Positions 34,613 to 42,949 are shown, counted from the first letter of the stretch. The stretch is 64,000 nucleotides of DNA from UBA11524 sp045591175 (GCA_045591175.1 JAZNSI010000006.1:1-64000); one strand, 5' to 3'. The notes: a model not told the origin generated them from the sequence alone. Made by a program: numbers and translations.

Positions 34613-35419
34613 ATGTTGAAGCTCGGTTTTATCGGTGCCGGAAACATGGGCAGCGCGATTCTGCGCGGCCTGATCAACGCGCAATATATCACCGCTGATG
34701 ATATGGCGATCTGTGATCTGAGCGCCCGGAAGCTGGAGGAGCTCTCCGATGAGTTTCCCGGCTTGACCTGTACGGAATCCGATGTGGAACTGGCAGAGAT
34801 GTGCGACATGATCATCCTGGCGGTGAAGCCGCAGTACATGGCAGAGACAATCGAGCATATCTTTGATGAACTGAGCACTAAGGCTGTCATCAGCATTGCT
34901 GCAGGCTGGACCGTGGATCAGCTCGCTGAAGCACTGGAGGGTTCCGGCGCGACCTATTTGCGTGTGATGCCCAATACGCCCGCCATGGTAGGCGAGGGCA
35001 TGACCGCCATCTGCGACGATACCACCTTTGATCAGGATGACTTCGATTTTGCCAAGGGCATCTTTGATGCGGTGGGGCGCTCTGTCGTTCTTCCGGAAAG
35101 ACTCTTTGATGGCGTGATCGCCATCAGCGGCAGCAGCCCTGCGTATGTGTTCATGATGATTGAGGCTATGGCGGATGCCGGCGTGAAGGAAGGCCTTCCG
35201 CGTGCTGTGGCCTATGAAATGGCTGCACAGACGCTGCTTGGCAGTGCCCTGATGGTGCTGCAAACCGGAACGCATCCCGCTGCGCTGAAGGACGCCGTTT
35301 GTTCGCCTGCTGGCACCACCATTGAAGCGGTCGAAGAATTGGAACGTAAGGGATTCCGGGCCGCCATTATGGACGCTATGAAGGTTTGTGCAGACAAGTC
35401 CCGCGCCATGTCAAAATAA
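34613..35419 (+). CDS. proC: Pyrroline-5-carboxylate reductase
   Basis: A 268-residue enzyme for the last step of proline synthesis. Rossmann motif LGFIGAGNMGSAILRGL, VKPQYM, MPNTPAMVGEGM and the C-terminal dimer domain with SSPAYVFMMIEAM and PAGTTIEAVEELE. I prefer the ATG at 34613 (AAAAGGA 9 bases ahead) to the one at 34607 (only 3 bases). Confidence 0.96.
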   Translation: MLKLGFIGAGNMGSAILRGLINAQYITADDMAICDLSARKLEELSDEFPGLTCTESDVELAEMCDMIILAVKPQYMAETIEHIFDELSTKAVISIAAGWTVDQLAEALEGSGATYLRVMPNTPAMVGEGMTAICDDTTFDQDDFDFAKGIFDAVGRSVVLPERLFDGVIAISGSSPAYVFMMIEAMADAGVKEGLPRAVAYEMAAQTLLGSALMVLQTGTHPAALKDAVCSPAGTTIEAVEELERKGFRAAIMDAMKVCADKSRAMSK

Positions 35420-35464
35420 CGCATGCATTTTTATACATTATTACCATAAAAGGGGAGTCATACA

Positions 35465-35944
35465 TTGTCCGAGACCCGTCCTCGTAAGAAGGTCAACATT
35501 TACACCGATGGCGCCTGTTCTGGCAATCCCGGTCCTGGCGGCTGGGGCTGTATCCTGGAATTCGGGCCGCACACCAAAGAAATGAGCGGTTACATGGCTG
35601 GCACGACCAATAACCGTATGGAACTATTCGCCGCCATCAGTGGCCTGGGTGCGCTTAAGGAGCCCTGCGACGTCACGCTGTATTCCGACAGCAACTACAT
35701 GGTACAAGCCTTCAACGATCACTGGATCGAAGGCTGGCAAAAAAGGGGATGGAAAACGTCCTCTGGCGGCCAGGTGGAGAATCAGGATCTGTGGTTCATT
35801 CTGCTGGCCCAGACGCGCAGACACAACGTAACCTTTGTAAAGGTGAAGGGGCATGCAGATCATCCGCAGAACAACCGCTGCGATGAGTTGGCAACTGGGG
35901 CCATCAAGGAATTCCGCCGCATCAACGCGCTGGATGAAGAATAA
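35465..35944 (+). CDS. rnhA: Ribonuclease HI
   Basis: A 159-residue RNase H that cleaves RNA in RNA:DNA hybrids. Catalytic set: Asp in IYTDGACSGNPGPGG, Glu in NNRMELFAAI, Asp in LYSDSNYMV, and Asp in NNRCDELA, with the handle region WQKRGWKT present. TTG start, 8 bases after GGGGAG; no in-frame ATG fits. Confidence 0.95.
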   Translation: MSETRPRKKVNIYTDGACSGNPGPGGWGCILEFGPHTKEMSGYMAGTTNNRMELFAAISGLGALKEPCDVTLYSDSNYMVQAFNDHWIEGWQKRGWKTSSGGQVENQDLWFILLAQTRRHNVTFVKVKGHADHPQNNRCDELATGAIKEFRRINALDEE

Positions 35945-35977
35945 GCTTGCCTCTGCACAGGGGATACAAATTGATAT

Positions 35978-36011
35978 ATCTATTCGCTAAACCACAGTTT
36001 TACGAATAGAT
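35978..36011. repeat. 34-bp interrupted palindrome before the tyrosine recombinase gene
   Basis: Two 14-base arms (ATCTATTCGCTAAA and TTTTACGAATAGAT, 12 of 14 positions pair, outer nine perfect) flank a 6-base centre CCACAG. Arm and centre sizes are like Xer dif or lox sites, but it could also be an operator for the gene starting 28 bases later. It is too AT-rich to be a good terminator. Confidence 0.6.
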
Positions 36012-36039
36012 GGGCATATTTTGAAGGGAGGAAAAGAGT

Positions 36040-37143
36040 TTGGCTGAGAATCTCAGCTATCGCGAGAAAATCGATGCAGAACGCATTATGCAGATTCGCG
36101 CCATCGCTCGCGAACTTCCTCCTGCGTGCGCAGACTTTTTCAGCGCGATCGCTGTCACAACCGGCACATTTACACGGTTAGCATATGCAATCGACCTGAA
36201 AACCTTCTTTCAGTTTCTTCAAACTGAACGCTACAAGTTTTCGCATAAGCCGTTGTACGCGTTCACAAACGAAGATCTCGCTCTTGTAAGCCAAAGTGAT
36301 TTGACCGCTTACATCGAATACCTCACCTTCTACTATAAAAGCGAACCAGATGGCGATACACCGGTCAAGGCGCTGGCAAACCATGATTTGTCCATCAAGC
36401 GCAAGCTGTGTTCGATCCGTTCATTCTATGACTATCTGTTCAAGAATAGCCGAATCCCGTCAAACGTTACGACGCTTGTGCCGCTGCCCAAGATTCACGA
36501 GAAGCCAATTCTGCGGCTTTCTTTGGAAGAAACGCAGCGAATGCTGGAACAGGCTGCAACTGGCGACGGCCTTACGCCACGCCAGCAAGCGTGGCACAAA
36601 CTGACAGTCAAACGGGATTTCGCGTTGCTTTCGCTGTTTTTAGGCACAGGCGTTCGCGTTTCCGAGTGCGTTGGCCTGAATATTGCGGATGTGGATTTGG
36701 AGGACAATGCCTTTCTGGTGACTCGCAAGGGCGGTAATCAGGTTGTGTTGTACTTCCCGCCCGAAGTTGCTGAAGCCTTGGCGGAATACATGGCAGAGCG
36801 CGAAAAAGTCGACGCCCAGCCAGGCCATGAGGATGCGCTCTTCCTGTCCATGCAAAAGCGGCGGATCACGCAGCGCGCCGTGCAGAATCTCGTAAAGAAG
36901 TACGCCGCCGTGGCTGCACCGCTGAAGCCCCACATCAGCCCACATAAGCTCCGCAGCACCTTTGCTACGAATCTTTACAACAAAACCGGAGACATCTATT
37001 TGGTGGCGGATGTGTTGGGTCATTCCTCCGTGGATACGACCCGTAAGCATTACGCAGACATGACTGACGCCCGCCGTCGCATGGCTGCTGAGCAAGTTGA
37101 GCTGCCCACCTTTCATGATGTATCTGCAGACAATGAAAAATGA
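36040..37143 (+). CDS. Tyrosine recombinase (XerC/XerD-like)
   Basis: A 367-residue site-specific recombinase with the complete catalytic set: Arg206 (GTGVRVSE), Lys230 (TRKGG), His302 and Arg305 (PHKLRSTFA), His328 (LGHSS) and Tyr338 (HYADM). The N-terminal core-binding domain (about 20-145) carries a longer loop than XerC/D, giving about 60 extra residues. No excisionase or other phage genes adjoin it, and trmFO-hslV lacks the usual xerC, so it may serve as the chromosomal Xer enzyme; a mobile origin is less likely. TTG start after GGGAGG. Confidence 0.9.
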   Translation: MAENLSYREKIDAERIMQIRAIARELPPACADFFSAIAVTTGTFTRLAYAIDLKTFFQFLQTERYKFSHKPLYAFTNEDLALVSQSDLTAYIEYLTFYYKSEPDGDTPVKALANHDLSIKRKLCSIRSFYDYLFKNSRIPSNVTTLVPLPKIHEKPILRLSLEETQRMLEQAATGDGLTPRQQAWHKLTVKRDFALLSLFLGTGVRVSECVGLNIADVDLEDNAFLVTRKGGNQVVLYFPPEVAEALAEYMAEREKVDAQPGHEDALFLSMQKRRITQRAVQNLVKKYAAVAAPLKPHISPHKLRSTFATNLYNKTGDIYLVADVLGHSSVDTTRKHYADMTDARRRMAAEQVELPTFHDVSADNEK

Positions 37144-37178
37144 CGCCGAGTTTCAGCGCTCAGCGTCATTTTCGTTTT
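37136..37178. terminator. Bidirectional terminator between recombinase and Cys-rich gene
   Basis: AAAATGACGC / GCGTCATTTT 10-bp stem with a further inner GAG/CTC pairing. Plus tail CGTTTTC, minus tail TTTTTCATTG. It overlaps the last codons of the minus-strand gene. Confidence 0.8.
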
Positions 37179-37344
37179 CAAGGCGAATCCCTGCAATGGT
37201 AACTGCACGGAAATCCACCTCGTCCCCCATGCATTTCATGCAATTATCGCAGATCTTCTCGGGATCCAGATCGCAGCGATCACACTCGCCGCAACCATCG
37301 CAAAGCTTGCCATCGTACAAAAGACATTCCTTTTGCTTGCCCAT
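37153..37344 (-). CDS. Cysteine-rich small protein, divergent from lexA
   Basis: A 63-residue protein with nine cysteines, most in the order CLLYDGKLCDGCGECDRC.. DPEKICDNCMKC, followed by an acidic tail. The spacing suggests metal or Fe-S binding (ferredoxin-like or zinc), but the exact 4Fe-4S CxxCxxCxxxCP pattern is absent. ATG at 37344 has GGAGG 8 bases ahead. Its promoter faces away from lexA and the LexA box lies just upstream of its -35, so it may be under LexA influence. Function unknown; proteins of this type next to lexA are seen in Clostridia, to my recollection. Confidence 0.75.
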   Translation of the reverse strand: MGKQKECLLYDGKLCDGCGECDRCDLDPEKICDNCMKCMGDEVDFRAVTIAGIRLENENDAER

Positions 37345-37363
37345 TTCTATCGCCTCCACGCAC

Positions 37364-37392
37364 AGTATAGCACAAATATTACTTTTACGCAA
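37364..37392 (-). promoter_or_regulatory. Promoter of the Cys-rich small gene
   Basis: On the minus strand TTGCGT, 17 bases, TATACT, 20 bases before the start codon. Confidence 0.6.
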
Positions 37393-37396
37393 ATAT

Positions 37397-37410
37397 CGAA
37401 CAACTGTTTG
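37397..37410. promoter_or_regulatory. LexA operator (SOS box)
   Basis: CGAACAACTGTTTG matches the Gram-positive box CGAAC-4-GTTCG with one change. It overlaps the -35 of the lexA promoter and lies between divergent promoters, giving autoregulation of lexA and possible control of the Cys-rich gene. Confidence 0.85.
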
Positions 37411-37436
37411 ATTTTTTGCAAAACCTGTGCTATAAT
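37408..37436 (+). promoter_or_regulatory. Promoter of lexA
   Basis: TTGATT (37408-37413), 17-base spacer, TATAAT (37431-37436). Confidence 0.85.
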
Positions 37437-37477
37437 GTCAGTAATCCCTCATCATTACAATGTAAGGTGGTAATACT

Positions 37478-38089
37478 ATGCAGCGACCCCGTGGCGATAA
37501 TCAGCAGCGCATCCTTGATTTCATCAAATCTGAGATCCAGACCAAGGGCTATCCCCCGTCTGTGCGCGAAATTGCGCAGGCTGTGGGGCTTAAGTCCACT
37601 TCTACCGTGCACGGTCATCTGCAGCGCCTGGAAAAGCGCGGTTTGCTGCATCGTGACGCTATGAAACCCCGCGCCATGGAAGTCATGGGCGATCCCAATT
37701 TCGTGCGCAACAACAGCACGGCCGTCCCGGTCGTGGGCCGCGTGACGGCAGGTTTGCCGATCCTGGCGGAAGAGAACCTCGATGAGTATGTTGCGATCCC
37801 CGAGGTGATGCTGGGTGAAGGCGAACATTTCATCCTGCTTGTGCGCGGTGATTCCATGATCGAAGCCGGCATTCTGGATGGCGATTATATCGTAGTCAAG
37901 CGCTGCGCTGAGGCGCTTAATGGCGAAATCGTGGTTGCCATGATCGACGATTCCGCCACCGTAAAGCGCTTCTACAAAGAGGACGGCCATTTCCGCCTCC
38001 AGCCTGAGAACAGCTCCATGGAACCTATTTATGCGGATGAAGTGACTGTTCTGGGCAAGGTTGTTTCTCTGTACCGGCTCGTGAAATAA
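37478..38089 (+). CDS. lexA: SOS repressor LexA
   Basis: A 203-residue repressor: winged-helix domain (1-70, with SVREIAQAVGLKSTSTVHGHLQ), self-cleavage bond Ala91-Gly92 in RVTAGLPI, and the catalytic Ser126 (RGDSMIEAG) and Lys163 (ATVKRF). RecA-stimulated autocleavage switches on DNA-repair genes. AAGGTGG precedes the ATG. Confidence 0.97.
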   Translation: MQRPRGDNQQRILDFIKSEIQTKGYPPSVREIAQAVGLKSTSTVHGHLQRLEKRGLLHRDAMKPRAMEVMGDPNFVRNNSTAVPVVGRVTAGLPILAEENLDEYVAIPEVMLGEGEHFILLVRGDSMIEAGILDGDYIVVKRCAEALNGEIVVAMIDDSATVKRFYKEDGHFRLQPENSSMEPIYADEVTVLGKVVSLYRLVK

Positions 38090-38156
38090 GACGCACCTTT
38101 CCTCCTTGCCTGAACCTTCATACACAAGAAAAACTCTGTACAGGTTTCCAAAGAAC

Positions 38157-38185
38157 TTGTAAACGGGTTTGATGTGTAGTATGAT
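38157..38185 (+). promoter_or_regulatory. Promoter of the hemolysin III-like gene
   Basis: TTGTAA, 17 bases, TATGAT, 30 bases before the start codon. Confidence 0.7.
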
Positions 38186-38215
38186 AGTGTCGTAATGTCG
38201 CAAGGAGGATTTCAT

Positions 38216-38881
38216 ATGGAGCACACGCAGAAACAGCACCGCATTTCGATCCCCAAATACACCCTGGGCGAAGAACTGATGAACAGCATCACCCATGGCA
38301 TCGGTGCGGCCCTCGGTATCGCAGCGCTGGTGTTGTGCATCGTTAAGAGCTGTAGCCCGCTGGACGGGTACAAGCTGGCATCCAGCATTGTTTTTGGCCT
38401 CACAACAACCCTGCTCTATTTGATGAGCTGCCTTTATCACGCGTTGAAGGTCAATCGTGCAAAGCGGGTTTTCCGTGTCATTGATCATTGCACTATTTTC
38501 CTGCTGATCGCTGGCACCTATACGCCGTATACATTGATTACACTTCGTGGCCTGACCGGCTGGCTGCTTTTCGGCGTTGTGTGGGGCGTAGGAATTCTCG
38601 GCATCGTGTTGAATGCCGTAAGCCTTAAGAAGTTTGCAAAGCTGTCTGTAGCATGCTATATCGCCTTGGGATGGGTAGTCATTTTCGCGAGTAAACAGCT
38701 GATTTCGGCCCTTGATCGCACAGGACTTTGGCTGCTTTTAGCCGGCGGGATCGCCTACACCGTTGGTGCAGTTCTATACGGAATCGGCTCCAAGAAGCGC
38801 TATTTCCACTCGATTTTCCACTTTTTCTGCCTGATTGGCACAGCGCTGCATTTCTTTTCGATCTACTTTTTCGTATTGTAA
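38216..38881 (+). CDS. Hemolysin III / PAQR-family membrane protein (YqfA-like)
   Basis: A 221-residue protein with seven predicted helices. The PAQR signature ligands are visible: EELMNSITHGIG (Glu, Ser, His) early, SCLYHAL with the Ser-His pair, the Asp-His of VFRVIDHCTIF, and the final SIFHFFCLIGTALHFF with His residues. The family are membrane ceramidase-like hydrolases; the haemolysin name is historical. ATG at 38216 has AGGAGG 8 bases ahead. Followed after 12 bases by the next gene. Confidence 0.9.
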   Translation: MEHTQKQHRISIPKYTLGEELMNSITHGIGAALGIAALVLCIVKSCSPLDGYKLASSIVFGLTTTLLYLMSCLYHALKVNRAKRVFRVIDHCTIFLLIAGTYTPYTLITLRGLTGWLLFGVVWGVGILGIVLNAVSLKKFAKLSVACYIALGWVVIFASKQLISALDRTGLWLLLAGGIAYTVGAVLYGIGSKKRYFHSIFHFFCLIGTALHFFSIYFFVL

Positions 38882-38893
38882 TGGAGGTTCTCC

Positions 38894-39391
38894 ATGCACC
38901 AAGAGATCCTGTGGCCTACGGACAAACAGGCGCTTTACGTCTTGCTAGAACAGCAGTTGACCGCCTTGGTGGATGCTTGTCCGCCTGTGTCGGCACTTGC
39001 CAATGCGGCAGCGCTCCTGTGGGATGCCATGCATGACATCAACTGGGCTGGCTTCTATCTGCTCAAGGAGGATATGCTGCATCTCGGTCCATTCCAGGGA
39101 AAAACAGCCTGTACGATGATTTCACTGGGACGTGGCGTATGCGGAACTGCAGCCGCTGCACGTGCAACGCAGCTCGTGCCGGATGTGCATCAGTTCCCAG
39201 GGCATATCGCCTGTGACAGCGCGTCCAATTCGGAGGTCGTGATCCCGTTGATCAAAGACGGCACTTTATTAGGCGTGCTGGACATCGACTCGCCGATACT
39301 TTCCCGCTTCGATGCCGAGGACGCCAAAGGACTTGAAAAGCTATGTACCGTCCTGATGAATGATGTTGACTGGTCGAATGGACTGCTATAA
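38894..39391 (+). CDS. Free methionine-(R)-sulfoxide reductase (GAF domain)
   Basis: A 165-residue single GAF-domain protein with the fRMsr sequence marks NWAGFYLL, GPFQGKTAC, GVCG, DVHQFPGHIACDSASNSEVVIP and LDIDSP. Cys73, Cys83 and Cys107 have the same spacing (10 and 24) as the three active cysteines of E. coli fRMsr. It reduces free methionine-R-sulfoxide with thioredoxin. Confidence 0.92.
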   Translation: MHQEILWPTDKQALYVLLEQQLTALVDACPPVSALANAAALLWDAMHDINWAGFYLLKEDMLHLGPFQGKTACTMISLGRGVCGTAAAARATQLVPDVHQFPGHIACDSASNSEVVIPLIKDGTLLGVLDIDSPILSRFDAEDAKGLEKLCTVLMNDVDWSNGLL

Positions 39392-39394
39392 TTG

Positions 39395-39432
39395 AAAAGG
39401 GCAGAGGAGCAATATAACTCCCCTGCCCTTTT
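39395..39432. terminator. Bidirectional terminator
   Basis: AAAAGGGCAGAGGAG / CTCCCCTGCCCTTTT stem with one mismatch between convergent genes; T-rich tails in both directions. Confidence 0.85.
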
Positions 39433-39438
39433 AATTTG

Positions 39439-40977
39439 TTATCCCTGATAGCCAAGGCTTGCCATGAATCGTTTGAAACCATTCAATCCATTCTCATCCT
39501 GCTTGTAAACGCCGGCATCTGCCAATACCTGCGCGCAAACCTTTGCCACTTCCTTGCGAAGAAGAGCTGCTGCGTCCTCATGATCCTTGCACAGACCATT
39601 CTCTGCGACGATCTCCTGCACCCAGTCATAATGCTTCGCGGACATATCGCTGTCATCCGGCCGGATCATCGCACGTTCACCGGTCAGGAAGGCTTCCAGC
39701 TCGGCCAATTCAGTTTTGAGACGACCAGGAAGAATGAACAGGCCCATCACCTCGATCAGGCCGATATTCTCCTTCTTGATGTGATGCAGCGGTGCGTGCG
39801 GATGGAAGATGCCCAGCGGATGTTCCTCGCTGGTGCGATTATTTCGAAGAACGAGGGTCAACTTGTACGCCTCTTCCTCTTTGCGCAGGATGGGCGTGAT
39901 GGTATTGTGCGGCGTTCCATCCGTTTCGGCGAACACATCACAGGCCGCGTCAGTCCAAACGCGCCATGCGTTCAGGATGCGTTCCGCTTCGTTGATGAGT
40001 GCAGCTTCATCCTTGCCGCACAGCTGAACGGCAGACATGGGCCAGTCGACAATGGCAGCCTTTACGCCCTCCACCGGGGATGTCAGCGTTGATTTCACAG
40101 GCGCCTTGTCCATCGGGAAAGCGTAGCAACCGCCCTGGAAATGGTCGTGATTCAGGATGGAACCGCCCACGATGGGCAGATCAGCATTGGAGCCAAGCAT
40201 ATAATGGGGCACCTGGCGAACAAAGTCAAACAGCTTTTCGAAGGTGCTGCGGCTGATCTTCATGGGGGTGTGCTGGCTGTTGAATACGATGCAGTGTTCC
40301 TCATAATAGGCATAGGGCGAATACTGCACATACCAATCCTGACCCGCCAGCTTGATAGGCACAACGCGGTGATTCTGGCGCGCAGGGAAATTGCTGCGGC
40401 CACGATAACCGGGATTCTCCACGCACAGCATGCACTTGGGATAACCCACACTGGGCGCGTTTTTCAGCTTGGCGATCTCCTTGGGATCCTTCTCCGGCTT
40501 GGACAGGTTGATCGTGATTTCCAACTCCCCTGCCGGACTATCAGCGAAATAGCGCACGTTCTGTGCAATCGCATCCACCTTGATGTAATCGCAGGCACGG
40601 CACATGTTGTAGAAGCGATCGGTGGCCGCTTCTGCGTTACCGAGGGCTACGTCCGCCAGAAAAGCGTCACGCACTGCCTTGGGAGACGGCGTAAGCAAGC
40701 CCATCACGCGGGCAGAGAACAGATCGCGGGCATAACCCATGTCCTCGATCAGGCCCTTCTCAACGGCCAAATCACACAGCTGCGCAAGAAGCCTGGTCGC
40801 TGTCGCAGGGATGCTCTCCGGGAGTTCAACCGCCCCTTCAGGTGCGTCCAGATCCATTGCATCCAGCAGCAGATTACGATAATAGGGGCGATCGACCGAC
40901 TCTGTCAGCTGCTTATCCTCGGCAAAAACAAGAAGCTCTTCAATCAACTGAGTTGCCTTCACAGCCCAATTCATCAT
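39439..40977 (-). CDS. galT: UDP-glucose--hexose-1-phosphate uridylyltransferase (GalT, Gram-positive type)
   Basis: A 512-residue protein of the GalT2 family found in Firmicutes, which transfers UMP between glucose-1-P and galactose-1-P in the Leloir pathway. Visible family stretches are YRGRSNFPARQNHRVVPI, EEHCIVFNSQHTPM, LPIVGGSILNHDHFQGGCY (the active-site HxHxQ-type motif appears as HDHFQGG) and EHPLGIFHPHAPLHHIKKENIGLIEVMGL. galK and galE are not adjacent; the aldose-1-epimerase-like gene at 60.8 kb is unlinked. GAGGA precedes the ATG. Confidence 0.94.
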   Translation of the reverse strand: MMNWAVKATQLIEELLVFAEDKQLTESVDRPYYRNLLLDAMDLDAPEGAVELPESIPATATRLLAQLCDLAVEKGLIEDMGYARDLFSARVMGLLTPSPKAVRDAFLADVALGNAEAATDRFYNMCRACDYIKVDAIAQNVRYFADSPAGELEITINLSKPEKDPKEIAKLKNAPSVGYPKCMLCVENPGYRGRSNFPARQNHRVVPIKLAGQDWYVQYSPYAYYEEHCIVFNSQHTPMKISRSTFEKLFDFVRQVPHYMLGSNADLPIVGGSILNHDHFQGGCYAFPMDKAPVKSTLTSPVEGVKAAIVDWPMSAVQLCGKDEAALINEAERILNAWRVWTDAACDVFAETDGTPHNTITPILRKEEEAYKLTLVLRNNRTSEEHPLGIFHPHAPLHHIKKENIGLIEVMGLFILPGRLKTELAELEAFLTGERAMIRPDDSDMSAKHYDWVQEIVAENGLCKDHEDAAALLRKEVAKVCAQVLADAGVYKQDENGLNGFKRFMASLGYQG

Positions 40978-40999
40978 GCTTCAATCCTCACTTCATCAG

Positions 41000-41055
41000 C
41001 GAAAAACCGCTGTTATTCAACTGTAGATTATACAGGAAAACAGCGGTTATGTCAA
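41000..41055 (-). promoter_or_regulatory. galT promoter nested inside an inverted repeat/terminator
   Basis: Minus strand: TTGACA, 17 bases, TATAAT (41055 down to 41027), a near-consensus promoter. The perfect 10-bp repeat AACCGCTGTT / AACAGCGGTT (41039-41048 with 41005-41014) surrounds the -10, and the second arm is followed by TTTTC. RNA coming from map would fold and stop here; RNA started at this promoter has only one arm and would not. Alternatively the repeat is an operator. Confidence 0.7.
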
Positions 41056-41074
41056 TTTCTTTCCTATGAAACGC

Positions 41075-41962
41075 TTACCAGCTCAGTACCTCATACCCGG
41101 TGTCGGTCACAAGCACCATCAGTTCCCATTGAGCTGACGGCATGCCGTCAGCAGTATAGATCTCCCAGTCATTTTCAATGCATCCGCATACATCGGGCAT
41201 GCCCATATTGACCATCGGTTCAATGGTGAATATCATGCCCGGCGCAAGTACCATGCCAGTTCCCCGCGGGATCGTATAGCCCACCCAGGGGTCTTCATGG
41301 AACTCAATCCCCACCCCATGACCGCCGATTTCTTCAACGACAGAGTACCCGTTTTCCCTTGCGTGATCATTGATGGCCTGAGCGATATCTCCCAGGCAGG
41401 CATAAGGCTTGACCTCACGCAGACCAAGCTCCACACATTCATGTGCAACTTCCACCAGCCTGCGCTTCTCCGCGCTGACCTCACCAATGCAGAACATCCG
41501 CGAAGAGTCGGAATAGTAGCCATTCAAAATGGTGGAACAGTCCACGTTAATAATATCGCCATCGGACAGCAGCACGTCATCGGAAGGAAAACCATGGCAG
41601 ACCTGATCGTTCACTGAGGTACACACACTGTATGGATACCCCTTGTACCCCAGCGGCGCAGGGAGGCCGCCCATCTGCGTCGTCATATCATATACCAACT
41701 TATCGATCTCGCTGGTCCTCATGCCGGGTGCGATCCGCTTTTCGATTTCGTCCAAAACGGCTATGTTGATCTTTGCGCTTTTACGGATCAAATCGATCTG
41801 CTCCGGCGTTTTGATCATGGCATGGGTCGGGATCTCGCGACCAGCAGCATGCAGGGACAGCAGATGGTTATCCATCTGCGCATGGCAGCTTTTATACTTT
41901 CTGCCGCTGCCGCACCAGCATGCGTCATTGCGGCCCGGAAGAACGCCGAGGGGTGAAAGCAT
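41075..41962 (-). CDS. map: Methionine aminopeptidase type I with SEC-C zinc motif
   Basis: A 295-residue enzyme removing N-terminal Met. An SEC-C zinc motif (CWCGSGRKYKSCH, about 15-27) precedes the pita-bread catalytic domain with metal ligands in NDQVCHGFPS, IINVDCSTI, YYSDSSRMF, GGHGVGIEFHEDP and MIFTIEPM; the last ligand region reads QWELMVLVT instead of the usual EHT. ATG at 41962 has GGAGGTG 7 bases ahead; a frame extending upstream is unused. Co-transcribed with degV. Confidence 0.94.
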   Translation of the reverse strand: MLSPLGVLPGRNDACWCGSGRKYKSCHAQMDNHLLSLHAAGREIPTHAMIKTPEQIDLIRKSAKINIAVLDEIEKRIAPGMRTSEIDKLVYDMTTQMGGLPAPLGYKGYPYSVCTSVNDQVCHGFPSDDVLLSDGDIINVDCSTILNGYYSDSSRMFCIGEVSAEKRRLVEVAHECVELGLREVKPYACLGDIAQAINDHARENGYSVVEEIGGHGVGIEFHEDPWVGYTIPRGTGMVLAPGMIFTIEPMVNMGMPDVCGCIENDWEIYTADGMPSAQWELMVLVTDTGYEVLSW

Positions 41963-41979
41963 GGCGCAGCACCTCCGTA

Positions 41980-42855
41980 TCACTTCTTAGGCGTTCTGGT
42001 CTCGCCCATGCAGAACACAGCGATCACGCCCGGGCCAGTATGCGCGCCGATGACAGATCCAACATAGGAGATTCGAATGTCGCAATTAGGCAGCGCAGCC
42101 TTGAGCAAATCAGCCAGCTGCTGTGCTTCTTCCAGACAGTCGCCATGGGAAATGTGAATCATCTGTCCATCGGGGTTCACGATGTCGGCAACGATATGCT
42201 CCGAGAGGACGCGGATACTGCGCTTGCGCCCCGGGCATTTCTCGTATACTGCCAGCTTGCCATTTTCGTCCACATGCATGATGGGCTTGATACGCACCAG
42301 GCTGCCGACAATGGCGCTGGCGGCAGAAACGCGTCCGCCACGGTGGAGGTGCATCAGATCGTCTACCGTGAACCAGGCAAGGAAATTCTGGACATTTTGC
42401 TCCACCCAGGCAGCATTGTCCTCAATGGACATTCCCTTCTCGCGGTTTTTGATGGCATAATGCACCATCAGGCCCTCGCCGGCAGATGCCTGCAAGCTGT
42501 CGATGACCAGGAGTTTGCGCTCCGGATAATCCTCACGCACCTCCTCGGCAGCCGTAAAAGCCGCAGAACAGGTGCCGCTCAGGCCGCTGGAAAATGCGAT
42601 GGTCAGCACATCGTGGCCGGCGCCCAGAAGCTCGCGGAAGCAGTTTTCCCACATTTCTGGAGTGACCTGGGCAGTCTTCAGCAGCTTGCCATTGCGCATG
42701 GCATCATAAATCTCATGGATGCTCTCATCCGTTCCGTCGGATACATAAGCTTCGCCATCCATCAAATAAGACAGATCCAGGATTCGCAGATTCTCCTGCT
42801 GATCGATCCAGGACTTGGTCATATCGATTGCAGAGTCAGTGACAATCCAGTACAT
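41980..42855 (-). CDS. DegV-family fatty-acid-binding protein
   Basis: A 291-residue DegV/FakB-like protein: IVTDSAIDM at the start, TAQVTPEMWENCFRELL, IAFSSGLSGTCSAAFTAAEE (fatty-acid carboxylate binding), VIDSLQASAGEGLMV and LHRGGRVS. FakB proteins present fatty acids to the kinase FakA; no fakA is nearby. Start at 42855 has GGGGGAG 4 bases ahead. 17 bases upstream of map. Confidence 0.93.
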   Translation of the reverse strand: MYWIVTDSAIDMTKSWIDQQENLRILDLSYLMDGEAYVSDGTDESIHEIYDAMRNGKLLKTAQVTPEMWENCFRELLGAGHDVLTIAFSSGLSGTCSAAFTAAEEVREDYPERKLLVIDSLQASAGEGLMVHYAIKNREKGMSIEDNAAWVEQNVQNFLAWFTVDDLMHLHRGGRVSAASAIVGSLVRIKPIMHVDENGKLAVYEKCPGRKRSIRVLSEHIVADIVNPDGQMIHISHGDCLEEAQQLADLLKAALPNCDIRISYVGSVIGAHTGPGVIAVFCMGETRTPKK

Positions 42856-42888
42856 AGTTCTCCCCCTGAATATGAAGATGATGGGAAC

Positions 42889-42917
42889 AGTATAGCACAG
42901 AAATTCCGAAAGCACAA
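42889..42917 (-). promoter_or_regulatory. Promoter of degV-map
   Basis: On the minus strand TTGTGC, 17 bases, TATACT. Confidence 0.7.
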
Positions 42918-42949
42918 GTTTTTTATAACCCGATGTACAGTTTTCGAGT

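Noticed and set aside
35978..36011. LexA box or rho-independent terminator
   Set aside because: It lacks the GAAC-4-GTTC core and, as a hairpin, is AT-rich with no T-run.
36040..37143. Integrase of a prophage or integrative element
   Set aside because: No phage, excisionase, relaxase or cargo genes nearby; flanked by rnhA and lexA housekeeping genes and no direct repeats (att) seen.
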